Positions 1 through 6,508 of a stretch of 8,914 bases of DNA are shown here, piece by piece. The position numbers and the translations under genes were made by a program. The DNA comes from Lachnospiraceae bacterium UBA3692 (GTDB lineage: Bacteria; Bacillota; Clostridia; Lachnospirales; Lachnospiraceae): contig DFIR01000011.1 in assembly GCA_002372815.1 (NCBI GenBank), positions 1 to 8,914 of the forward strand, given 5' to 3'. The first letter of the stretch is position 1. Every line of letters begins with the position of its first letter. A model generated the notes under the pieces. The model saw only the letters and a list, made by a program, of their open reading frames with translations, did no database searches and was not told where the DNA came from.

Positions 1-2
1 TG

Positions 3-9
3 CTCCTCT
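3..9 (-). promoter_or_regulatory. Possible ribosome binding site of a gene beyond the left edge
   Basis: Immediately after the lipoprotein stop codon the minus strand reads GAGAGGAGCA. It closely resembles the site GAGAGGAGCACACA that precedes the TTG start at 4857. This suggests another leftward gene beginning within a few bases of the window edge. The start codon itself is not visible. Confidence 0.4.
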
Positions 10-10
10 C

Positions 11-910
11 TCACTCCTCCCCGTAGAGAAGTGTAAAGTGCTCGTAATGGTCACCCGTGTAGTAGACACGGCTGTAATCCTCCGTGAAGATGATCCGCTT
101 CGCGCCGCGTTTGCTCCTGCCGAGGGTGCCGATATCGCATTCCCGGTAGTCGTCGTCCGGCAGGATCTCCTCGTAGTTGCCGAAATGGTCGCCGCCGATG
201 CACATGCCCGGCGCGTAGTCCTCCAGGGACCCGTTCTCCCAGCCCAGGGATCGGGCTTTCTTCTTCGTCATGTAGTTGGAGGGAAGACTCTGAAAAGCAT
301 ACAGATGGAGACCCACAGAGCCCTGCTGGTCATAGACGCCGCCCTCTTCGATCACGGGCGCTTCGCTGCCTTTCTTCCTGGCGGACGCCTCTTTCTGGTG
401 CTCTTCCGCCTCCTCCTGCAGGTACTGCAGCGTGCCGTACAGGTCGCCGCCGCCGCTCGTCTCATAAGCGGTGCCGTCGAGGAGCAGCTTCTCGCCGTCC
501 AGGGAGATCACTTCCGTGCCGTCCGCGGTGACGATCTGCAGCTCGCGCTCCCCGTCTCCGCTGCCGGCTGCCGGCGCTCCGACCAGGATCTGCGCCGTCT
601 CTTCCACCACTTCCCCGATCAGGTCCGGATCCGCTGTGGCGAAGCTGCGCTGCTCCGAAGAGAGGTCATACCGCACATAGACCACGTCCGCCGCTTCCGG
701 CAGGGTGATCCCGAGAAAATCCTCAAGCGGCACCTCTTCCGCCGCCTGCTGTACGGGTGCCTGCTGTGCGGGCGCCTCCGGGGTCTCCGTCTGGGTCGCA
801 GCAGGTGCGGCCGCGGGAGCGGCTGTCTCCTGCGAAGGTCTCCTGCCGCAGCCGCCGGCAGCCAGCAGCAGCGCGAGCAGCAGGATCAGTACGGGTCGGT
901 TCTTACGCAT
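11..910 (-). CDS. Lipoprotein with C-terminal barnase-type ribonuclease domain
   Basis: A 299-residue predicted lipoprotein. Seen: basic N-terminus (RKNR), hydrophobic stretch 7-18, then AGGC with Cys21 as the likely lipidated residue. A low-complexity Ala/Pro/Gln/Thr linker covers about 22-58 and an unrecognised domain about 62-165. A short charged stretch leads into a barnase-like domain at about 188-297. Against barnase the catalytic set is intact: Lys216 (K27) in NYMTK, Glu257 (E73) in YRECDI, Arg268 and Arg272 (R83, R87), and His288 (H102) in GDHYEHF. The LGW, CIGGD and LP landmarks are also present. Barnase Arg59 is Tyr246 here; I believe related clostridial proteins also vary at this site. 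Family knowledge: such enzymes cleave RNA after guanine and are usually paired with barstar. Inferred role: surface-anchored or exported RNase, for nutrient scavenging or competition. The ATG has AGGAGG five bases upstream, inside the end of the transporter gene, so the two are co-expressed. No barstar gene is in the window. Confidence 0.9.
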   Translation of the reverse strand: MRKNRPVLILLLALLLAAGGCGRRPSQETAAPAAAPAATQTETPEAPAQQAPVQQAAEEVPLEDFLGITLPEAADVVYVRYDLSSEQRSFATADPDLIGEVVEETAQILVGAPAAGSGDGERELQIVTADGTEVISLDGEKLLLDGTAYETSGGGDLYGTLQYLQEEAEEHQKEASARKKGSEAPVIEEGGVYDQQGSVGLHLYAFQSLPSNYMTKKKARSLGWENGSLEDYAPGMCIGGDHFGNYEEILPDDDYRECDIGTLGRSKRGAKRIIFTEDYSRVYYTGDHYEHFTLLYGEE

Positions 911-2288
911 TTTGTCCTCCTGAAACGATTGCTTTTCCTTTCCAGCCGCCGCGACGATAGAAGAAGAACGTCAGCGAGGCGCCGATGCACCAGGAAATGA
1001 GCATGGAGACATACATCATGGAGCATTCTCCCTGCGGGAGCCCGGGAGTGCGCGTCAGCCCGACCAGGCCGTAGGCCAGCGGGATCCGGAGCACGACCGA
1101 CGTGATGATCGAGATCCACATCGGCGTGACGGTGTCGCCCGCGCCGCGCATGATGCCGGAGAGGCACTGCGTGACCTCCATCACGATGTAGCCGACGGAG
1201 ATGATCCGCATCATGCGGAAGCTGAGGTCGATCAGCTCCTGCGTGTTTGTGAAGGCTCCCATCAGCGTGCGCCCGAACAGCAGGATCATGACCGTGATGA
1301 CCGCGGAGATCCCCATGGCGGTGATCGTGCCGCGTCTGGCGCCGTCCGTGACCCGGTCCATCCTGCCGGCCCCGATGTTCTGTCCGGCGAAGGTCGTCAT
1401 GGCCGCGCCGAAGGAGAAGGCCGGCAGCATCACGAAGCCGTCGATGCGCATGACGATGACGTTGGCCGCGATGAACTGCTCCCCGAAGCTGTTGGTCAGC
1501 GACTGCACGACGATCATGGACATGGAGAAGATCGCCTGCGTCACCCCCGACGGCAGTCCCAGTCTGAACAGAGACCCGGAGTAGGTGCTCTCCGGGAGGA
1601 GCCACTCTTTCCGTATATCAAAGATCCCCTTCATGGTCGACAGCTTGCGCAGCGACAGGATGGCGGAGACGAACTGCGCGATGACGGTCGCGAGCGCCAC
1701 ACCGGCCACGCCCATGCCGAAATAGGCGACGAACACATAGTCGAGCACGATGTTGATGCCGGTGGCGATGAGCAGGTAGATCAGCGCGGAGACAGAATCC
1801 CCGAGTCCGCGGAGCACGCCGCTGAGGATGTTGTAATATCCGCCGCCGGCGATCCCGAGGAAGATGATGATCAGGTAGCTGTTGCACCAGCCGATGATGC
1901 TCTCCGGCGTCCGCAGGAGCCGGAGCAGCGGCATGGTCGAGAGCGGCCCGATGATCATGATGATCAGGGACGCGAGGCCCGTCATCGTGATGCAGCAGCA
2001 GATCGACTTCGACAGCTCCTCCCGCTGCCGGGCGCCGAAATACTGGGAGACCATGATGCTCGCGCCGACGGAGATGCCCATGAACAGCACGAACATCAGG
2101 TTCAGGATCGGGCCGGCGCTTCCGACCGCGGCAAGCGCGTTATCGCCGACAAAACGGCCGACGATGATGCTGTCGACCGTATTGTAGAGTTGCTGGGCCA
2201 CGTTGCCGAGCAGCATGGGAATGGTGAAGCGGATGATCTGCGACACCGTATCCCCCTTCGTCATATCCACAGTTCCGAAGAGTTTCAT
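903..2288 (-). CDS. MATE-family multidrug/cation antiporter
   Basis: A 461-residue inner-membrane transporter of the MATE (NorM/DinF-like) family. These export cationic drugs or metabolites in exchange for H+ or Na+. Seen: full family length with about 12 hydrophobic segments, in two six-helix halves joined by a polar linker at about 213-238. An internal sequence repeat marks the two halves: SGVLRGLGDS at 156-165 and SGIMRGAGDT at 377-386. Other typical elements are QQLYNTVDSIIVGRFVG near helix 1 and FAGQNIGAGR at about 300-309. The ATG at 2288 has AAAGGAA about seven bases upstream. The gene ends inside the start of the lipoprotein gene (8 bp overlap), so they form an operon. The substrate cannot be read from sequence. 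An inverted repeat and a weak promoter-like sequence lie upstream and may control it. It is intact, with no sign of decay. Confidence 0.93.
   Translation of the reverse strand: MKLFGTVDMTKGDTVSQIIRFTIPMLLGNVAQQLYNTVDSIIVGRFVGDNALAAVGSAGPILNLMFVLFMGISVGASIMVSQYFGARQREELSKSICCCITMTGLASLIIMIIGPLSTMPLLRLLRTPESIIGWCNSYLIIIFLGIAGGGYYNILSGVLRGLGDSVSALIYLLIATGINIVLDYVFVAYFGMGVAGVALATVIAQFVSAILSLRKLSTMKGIFDIRKEWLLPESTYSGSLFRLGLPSGVTQAIFSMSMIVVQSLTNSFGEQFIAANVIVMRIDGFVMLPAFSFGAAMTTFAGQNIGAGRMDRVTDGARRGTITAMGISAVITVMILLFGRTLMGAFTNTQELIDLSFRMMRIISVGYIVMEVTQCLSGIMRGAGDTVTPMWISIITSVVLRIPLAYGLVGLTRTPGLPQGECSMMYVSMLISWCIGASLTFFFYRRGGWKGKAIVSGGQNA
916..921 (-). promoter_or_regulatory. Ribosome binding site of the barnase lipoprotein
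   Basis: A perfect AGGAGG on the minus strand, five bases before the ATG at 910. It lies within the last codons of the transporter gene, whose stop codon is past this start. This fixes the start of the lipoprotein and shows overlapping, probably coupled translation. Confidence 0.85.
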
Positions 2289-2305
2289 AAAAGCATTCCT
2301 TTCGG

Positions 2306-2336
2306 GCAGGACCCCGCATTTCTTACCGGGCCTTGC
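2306..2336 (-). other. Imperfect hairpin in the leader of the MATE gene
   Basis: On the minus strand GCAAGGCCC can pair with GGGGTCCTGC across a short loop, with one A-C mismatch and one G-U pair. It sits 18 bases before the transporter ATG, just upstream of its ribosome binding site. No T-run follows, so it is not a clear terminator. It may be chance in GC-rich DNA. Confidence 0.3.
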
Positions 2337-2351
2337 AGTACCTCCCTATTA

Positions 2352-2393
2352 TTTCTCAAAAGAGTCATTTTGAACAGCATTACTTTTGAGAAA
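2352..2393. repeat. Perfect 11-bp inverted repeat, operator-like or weak terminator
   Basis: TTTCTCAAAAG at 2352-2362 is perfectly complementary to CTTTTGAGAAA at 2383-2393, with a 20-base spacer. It begins one base beyond the stop codon of the deaminase-SLOG gene and lies about 64 bases before the transporter start. The arms are AT-rich in a GC-rich window, and no T-run follows on either strand, which argues against a classical intrinsic terminator. One arm fills the spacer of a weak promoter-like pair on the minus strand, TTCAAA (2369-2374) and TAATAG (2346-2351) with 17 bases between. A repressor operator for the transporter operon is therefore possible. Inference only. Confidence 0.55.
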
Positions 2394-2394
2394 A

Positions 2395-4857
2395 TCACAG
2401 GAGCGGCACCCTTCCGCCTCCCCGCAGGACCGTCACATATCCCTCCAGCGTCTGCGCCTTGCGCAGCAGGATCCGGGAGTGGGCGCTCACGCAGATCCTG
2501 CAGCGGTACCGCGCGTTCCGCGCCTCCTGGATCATGTTCGCGCCGGCGCTGTTGCCGTCGAAGGCCACGAAGACGGACGGGCGGCGCTTGAAGATCTCAT
2601 AGGCGAAGCTCTTGTAGACGCCCATCGGCTCCGGCTCGATGGAGACGCGGATCCGCACGCCGCTCTCCCGGAGGCGCCGGACCTCCCGGGGCGTGATCCA
2701 GGCCGGCACGATCGCGTAGACGGCGAACCTGTCCCCGGCCATCTCCAGCAGCCGCGCCTCGTATCCCCGCAGCCGGTGCCCGATGACGAAATAATACCTG
2801 TCCGGATCCGCCTCCGCCACCAGAGCCCGCAAACTCTCGAGATCGTCCTCCCGGAGCCTCGTCGTGTGCCGGTCGCTGTTGAAGCTGCCGCCCGCGATGA
2901 CGATGGGGGTCTTCTCCTCCGGATATTCGCAGATCCTGTCCGCGAGCGCATCCTGCGCCCGCACCTTCCGCATGATCGGCAGGCGGATGGTGTCCTCCGC
3001 CCCCGGCGCTCTCTCCTGCTCCTTCCGGATGGCCGCGTCGATCCGCGCCTGCCAGTACTGCTGCGTCCCGCCGGCGTCACCGGCTGTCCTGAGGAGCTGC
3101 TCTTCCTTGTCCCGCAGCGCCTGCATGCCCTGCTGTCTCACGCGCTCCTCCGCCGCCCGCATGCTGCACATCTCGTCGTGTGTGAGGTCCAGCATTTTCT
3201 CCAGGGTCAGCTGTTCATCGACGGAATCCGTGCCGTAGAGCGCGCCGCCGTCCGTCCCCTGCGCGCAGCGGACCCCCGCCCGCAGATACTGCTTCAGCGG
3301 GTGCTCCGAGAGGTCACTCAGGTTATTCAGCCGCACGTTGGACGTGATCTGGAACTCGACCGTGATGTCCTCCTCCCGCAGGTCGCGGAGGAGGGCCTTT
3401 CCGGCGGTGCTGCGCAGGTCCGCGGTGTACAGGCCGTGCCCGATGCGCATGCGCGGCATCCGGCCGCCGTCCCCTACCGCCTCGCGCACGCAGCGGACAG
3501 AGTTGGCGACGTTGTCGCGCAGGCTGTCGTTCTCGCCCGCATGGATGCGCACGACGAAGTCCGGGTGCTTCTGCGCGATCCTGACGATCTCCCGCACCAC
3601 GCCGCGGAGGTCGAGGATATCGTTGATCTCCTCCCCGATGATGTCGCAGCCCGCCACATACGGGTCGTCGGCGATCTCCCGCAGGACCAGGAGGTTCTCC
3701 CGGAAATAGTCGCCGGCGGCGATGTTGTCCTTCACGATCGTGAGGGGAATACGCCTGATCCCCGCGAGAAAGCGGAGCGTCACCCCCGTCTCCTCCGTGA
3801 TGCGCGGCATCACGGCGTGCACCTGCTCCAGCATCTGCGCCGCCCCCTGCGGCTTGACGAGCGTCGTGTCCGTGATCTCGGCATAGGTGATCCCCAGCCG
3901 CCGGTAGCTCCTGGCGATCCAGAGGAGCTTGTCCTGGAACAGCGTGTTGTCCTTATATCTCCCGCTGTCCCGGTCCGCCAGCATCTGCCGGACCGCCTCC
4001 CGGATCTCCGCGTCCGGGATCCTGTCCGCCAGGTCCCGCACCGGGATCGGATCCTCCGCCGGCTGTCCCTTTGTGAAGACGTAGCGGTACAGGTAGACTT
4101 TCTCCAGATTTGTGAAGACGGCCTGCCCGTCCTTGCGGACCGCCAGGGACCGCCGGATCTTCGCGATGTTGTCCGCCGCGTCCTCCGGTCCCTGCAGGAG
4201 CAGGTCGGCGAAGTTCAGGAAGGTGTTGTCGTCGATCCTGCGCGCCAGGTACTTGCCGGTGAGCCCCGAATCGCGGTACCGGGCCTCCGCCGCCTCCCTT
4301 CTCCGTGCCAGGAGCTCCCTCTGCGGCTCCGTCACGCGCAGGCCGAGCTTCCGGATGTAGTACAGCGGATAGCGGATCTGGTGCACGATCCCGAGTGCGA
4401 TCAGGAGGTCCGGGTGCAGGTTCGCGTTCATATGCGTGTGCAGGTCCGTCCGGAACTTGCAGTCCGTGAAAATATAGGTCTTCACGATCGTCCGCGCGAC
4501 GTCCAGCCGGTACTCCTTGGTCTGGCTCATCAGGGTCTTGGAGATGGCGGGGATCTGGGCCTTCATCTCGATGGTCCCGTCCTCGAAGATATTGGCCGTC
4601 TTCGTGCCTCCCAGGCGGAAGATCCGGATCGTCCGGCCGTAGGCGTCGAAGTAGCTCGGGACCGTCCCGCGGATCACGAGCAGTCCCTCCTCATCTACAG
4701 AAAGAGGCAGGCCGCACAGGTCGGCGAGATTCCGGATCAGGTTCCCGGTGCCGTGGTTGGGCGTGCGGAGGACGTAGTGCATCTCTCCGCCGTCGGTGTA
4801 CAGGTCGACCAGGATATCTTTTTCCTTGTCCAGGTAGAAATGTCCGAAATAATCCAA
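2395..4857 (-). CDS. Adenosine-deaminase-like protein with C-terminal SLOG (DUF2493-like) domain
   Basis: An 820-residue cytosolic protein, numbered from a TTG start. Residues about 1-130 are an unrecognised N-terminal domain. A metal-dependent deaminase barrel covers about 133-560. The HxH pair is His140 and His142 (DLHTHMN), HAGE is His439 to Glu442, GHG holds His474, and the distal motif is GTDGG with Asp536. These match the zinc ligands and catalytic Glu, His and Asp of adenosine deaminase, but the second Asp of TDD is Gly537. The interval HxH to HAGE is about 297 residues against about 197 in mouse ADA, so there is an insertion. Residues about 650-790 resemble a SLOG/DUF2493 Rossmann-like domain: VIAGGSFNSD, IGHRLRGYEARLLE, then RPSVFVAFDGNSAGANMIQEA. 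Inferred: deamination of an adenine nucleotide, nucleoside or derivative, with the SLOG part sensing or processing a nucleotide ligand. RdrB-like or other defence deaminases are alternatives, but no RdrA-like ATPase is adjacent. The substrate is unknown. Confidence 0.8.
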   Translation of the reverse strand: MDYFGHFYLDKEKDILVDLYTDGGEMHYVLRTPNHGTGNLIRNLADLCGLPLSVDEEGLLVIRGTVPSYFDAYGRTIRIFRLGGTKTANIFEDGTIEMKAQIPAISKTLMSQTKEYRLDVARTIVKTYIFTDCKFRTDLHTHMNANLHPDLLIALGIVHQIRYPLYYIRKLGLRVTEPQRELLARRREAAEARYRDSGLTGKYLARRIDDNTFLNFADLLLQGPEDAADNIAKIRRSLAVRKDGQAVFTNLEKVYLYRYVFTKGQPAEDPIPVRDLADRIPDAEIREAVRQMLADRDSGRYKDNTLFQDKLLWIARSYRRLGITYAEITDTTLVKPQGAAQMLEQVHAVMPRITEETGVTLRFLAGIRRIPLTIVKDNIAAGDYFRENLLVLREIADDPYVAGCDIIGEEINDILDLRGVVREIVRIAQKHPDFVVRIHAGENDSLRDNVANSVRCVREAVGDGGRMPRMRIGHGLYTADLRSTAGKALLRDLREEDITVEFQITSNVRLNNLSDLSEHPLKQYLRAGVRCAQGTDGGALYGTDSVDEQLTLEKMLDLTHDEMCSMRAAEERVRQQGMQALRDKEEQLLRTAGDAGGTQQYWQARIDAAIRKEQERAPGAEDTIRLPIMRKVRAQDALADRICEYPEEKTPIVIAGGSFNSDRHTTRLREDDLESLRALVAEADPDRYYFVIGHRLRGYEARLLEMAGDRFAVYAIVPAWITPREVRRLRESGVRIRVSIEPEPMGVYKSFAYEIFKRRPSVFVAFDGNSAGANMIQEARNARYRCRICVSAHSRILLRKAQTLEGYVTVLRGGGRVPLL

Positions 4858-4863
4858 TGTGTG

Positions 4864-4873
4864 CTCCTCTCCT
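4864..4873 (-). promoter_or_regulatory. Ribosome binding site that selects the TTG start of the deaminase-SLOG gene
   Basis: AGGAGAGGAG lies six bases before TTG at 4857. The frame stays open up to an ATG at 4941, but those extra 28 residues (MCCRCCILRG onwards) are Cys/Arg/Gly/Ala-rich and overlap a hairpin. No comparable binding site precedes that ATG. The TTG start, giving a protein that begins with (M)DYFGHFYLDKE, is preferred. Confidence 0.7.
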
Positions 4874-4927
4874 GCCTTCGTTCCCGCTGCAGGGCCCGCG
4901 CTCCGCAGCGCTCCCCGCAGTATACAG

Positions 4928-4959
4928 CACCGGCAGCACACGAACGCGTACTGCCGGTG
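4928..4959 (-). terminator. Strong hairpin downstream of metY, without T-run
   Basis: CACCGGCAG pairs perfectly with CTGCCGGTG (4951-4959 with 4928-4936). Inner bases extend the stem toward a four-base loop. It starts 15 bases past the metY stop codon and 70 bases before the TTG of the next gene. No T-run follows on the minus strand (CTGTATACTG), so it may be a weak or Rho-assisted terminator, a 3'-end stabiliser or a processing site. TATACT just after the stem resembles a -10 element for the next gene, but no good -35 sits 17 bases upstream. Confidence 0.5.
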
Positions 4960-4974
4960 AATATTTCATGCTGT

Positions 4975-6249
4975 TCAGATGGACGCCAGCGCCTGCTGCA
5001 GGTCCTCCAGAATATCGTCGACGTTCTCGATGCCGACGGACAGACGGATCAGGTCCGGTCCGACGCCGGCCGCGATGAGCTCCTCGTCGCTCATCTGCCT
5101 GTGGGTCGAGTTCGCGGGGTGCAGCACGCAGGTGTGCGCATCGGCGACGTGGGTCGCGATGATGGCGACTTTGAGGTGCTTCATGAACTCCTCGGCCGCG
5201 GCCCTGCCGCCCTTGACACCGAAGGAGATCACGCCGCAGGTGCCACCAGGCATATACTTCATCGCTCTCTCGTGATACTTGTCGCCGGGAAGGCCGGGAT
5301 AGGTCACCCATGCGACCTTCTCATTGGCCTGCAGGAACTCCGCGACCTTCTGCGCGTTCTCGCAGTGCCTCTGCATGCGGACGGCGAGGGACTCCAGGCC
5401 GAGATTCAGGAAGAAAGCGTTCATGGGCGCCTGGATGCTTCCCAGGTCGCGCATCAGCTGGGCCGTCGCCTTGGTGATGTAGGCGCCTTCCTTGCCGAAC
5501 TTCTCCGCATAGGTGATGCCGTGGTAGGACTCATCCGGGGTCGTGAGGCCGGGGAACTTGTCTGCGTGGGCCATCCAGTCGAATTTCCCGCTGTCGACGA
5601 TGCATCCGCCGACGCCCGTGTCATGGCCGTCCATGTACTTCGTCGTGGAGTGGGTGACGATGTCCGCGCCCCACTCGAAGGGACGGCAGTTGATCGGCGT
5701 CGCGAAAGTGTTGTCGACGATCAGCGGCACGCCGTGCGCGTGCGCGGCTGCGGCAAAGCGCTCGATATCGAACACGGTCAGGGCCGGGTTCGCGATCGTC
5801 TCGCCGAAGACCGCCTTGGTGTTGGGGCGGAACGCCGCCTCCAGTTCCTCATCGCTGCAGTCCGGATCCACAAATGTGAACTCGATGCCCATGCGGCGCA
5901 TCGTCACGTTGAAGAGGTTGTAGGTCCCGCCGTAGATCGATGCGGAGGAGATCACGTGGTCCCCCGCCCCCGCCAGGTTGAAGACGGAGAAGAAGGAGGC
6001 CGCCTGGCCGGACGAAGTGAGCATGGCCGCCGTGCCGCCTTCCAGCGCGGCGATCTTGGCCGCCACCATGTCGTTCGTGGGATTCTGGAGCCGGGTATAG
6101 AAATAGCCGGAAGCCTCGAGATCGAACAGCTTGCCCATATCCTCGCTGGTGTCATATTTGAAGGTCGTGCTCTGGATGATCGGGATCATCCGGGGATCAC
6201 CGTTTCCGGGTGTATAGCCTGCCTGAATGCACTTCGTCTCCTGTCTCAT
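4975..6249 (-). CDS. metY: O-acetylhomoserine aminocarboxypropyltransferase (sulfhydrylase)
   Basis: A 424-residue cytosolic PLP enzyme of the Cys/Met metabolism family. It makes homocysteine from O-acetyl-L-homoserine and sulfide, the direct sulfhydrylation route to methionine. Seen: N-terminal IIQSTTFKYDTSEDM, YTRLQNPT at 51-58 (Tyr and Arg contacting the phosphate of the neighbouring subunit's PLP), SSGQAA at 79-84, VDNTFATP at 178-185 with the Asp that holds the pyridine ring, and STTKYMDGH with Lys204 as the Schiff-base lysine. The length and the C-terminal NSTHRQMSDEEL and IRLSVGIENVDDI elements fit MetY (about 420-430) better than the shorter cystathionine synthases and lyases (about 380). 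The ATG has AGGAAG six bases upstream. It is transcribed alone or with the deaminase gene 117 bp downstream, across a hairpin. A promoter and a short leader hairpin lie upstream. No S-box (SAM-I) core was seen in the leader. Confidence 0.95.
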   Translation of the reverse strand: MRQETKCIQAGYTPGNGDPRMIPIIQSTTFKYDTSEDMGKLFDLEASGYFYTRLQNPTNDMVAAKIAALEGGTAAMLTSSGQAASFFSVFNLAGAGDHVISSASIYGGTYNLFNVTMRRMGIEFTFVDPDCSDEELEAAFRPNTKAVFGETIANPALTVFDIERFAAAAHAHGVPLIVDNTFATPINCRPFEWGADIVTHSTTKYMDGHDTGVGGCIVDSGKFDWMAHADKFPGLTTPDESYHGITYAEKFGKEGAYITKATAQLMRDLGSIQAPMNAFFLNLGLESLAVRMQRHCENAQKVAEFLQANEKVAWVTYPGLPGDKYHERAMKYMPGGTCGVISFGVKGGRAAAEEFMKHLKVAIIATHVADAHTCVLHPANSTHRQMSDEELIAAGVGPDLIRLSVGIENVDDILEDLQQALASI

Positions 6250-6276
6250 GCGTCTCTTCCTTTCTGTAAGACAACC

Positions 6277-6293
6277 GCGCCGTCACCCGGCGC
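6277..6293 (-). other. Leader hairpin of metY
   Basis: GCGCCG and CGGCGC form a perfect six-bp stem with the loop GGTGA, between the predicted metY promoter and its ribosome binding site. No T-tract follows on the minus strand, and no conserved riboswitch core was recognised around it. It could affect mRNA stability or be chance. Confidence 0.4.
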
Positions 6294-6308
6294 AAAAGTA
6301 CTGATACC

Positions 6309-6337
6309 ACTATACTCCAGACCGGAATTTCCGTAAA
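6309..6337 (-). promoter_or_regulatory. Predicted sigma-70-type promoter of metY
   Basis: On the minus strand TTTACG (-35, 6332-6337) is followed after exactly 17 bases by TATAGT (-10, 6309-6314), a one-base difference from TATAAT. Transcription would start near 6302 and give a leader of about 53 bases before the metY ATG. Confidence 0.6.
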
Positions 6338-6424
6338 GGACAGAAATGGGCGCAGCATGGCCTTCGGCACCTCCGGCAGCATCGCTGACCTTAACTTTGT
6401 CTAATGAGTGTCCCCTTTTCTCTG

Positions 6425-6453
6425 TTGCGCGTCCCTGCTCCTGCGAATACAAT
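6425..6453 (+). promoter_or_regulatory. Possible promoter of the sugar operon
   Basis: TTGCGC (6425-6430), 17 bases, TACAAT (6448-6453), inside the most AT-rich stretch of the divergent region and about 55 bases before the kinase ATG. TATAGT at 6460-6465 and TATAAA at 6465-6470 are alternative -10 boxes but lack a good -35. The rest of the 6250-6508 gap shows no gene, only a repeated GCAGCAT near 6352 and 6377. Confidence 0.4.
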
Positions 6454-6508
6454 CATTATTATAGTATAAATCCATGTTGTTTCTTTAGACTGCAGGGAGG
6501 GGATTGAA

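Noticed and set aside
886..1605. A 239-codon minus-strand frame overlapping the transporter
   Set aside because: Its translation is His/Arg/Asp-rich without motifs, and it is a frame-shifted shadow of the MATE gene.
2395..4857. RADAR system (RdrA/RdrB)
   Set aside because: Only a deaminase-like protein is present. Its neighbours are metY and a MATE transporter, with no RdrA-type ATPase, and the C-terminal SLOG-like region is not something I can match to RdrB.
2386..6336. A 1316-codon open frame on the plus strand
   Set aside because: It lies antisense to two well-supported genes (the deaminase-SLOG gene and metY). Its translation is a repetitive Arg/Leu/Asp/Val/His mixture with no domain, typical of antisense frames in GC-rich DNA.
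6250..6508. SAM-I (S-box) or other known riboswitch before metY
   Set aside because: No conserved S-box core or other riboswitch motif that I recognise is present. The predicted leader is only about 53 bases, too short for a SAM-I aptamer.
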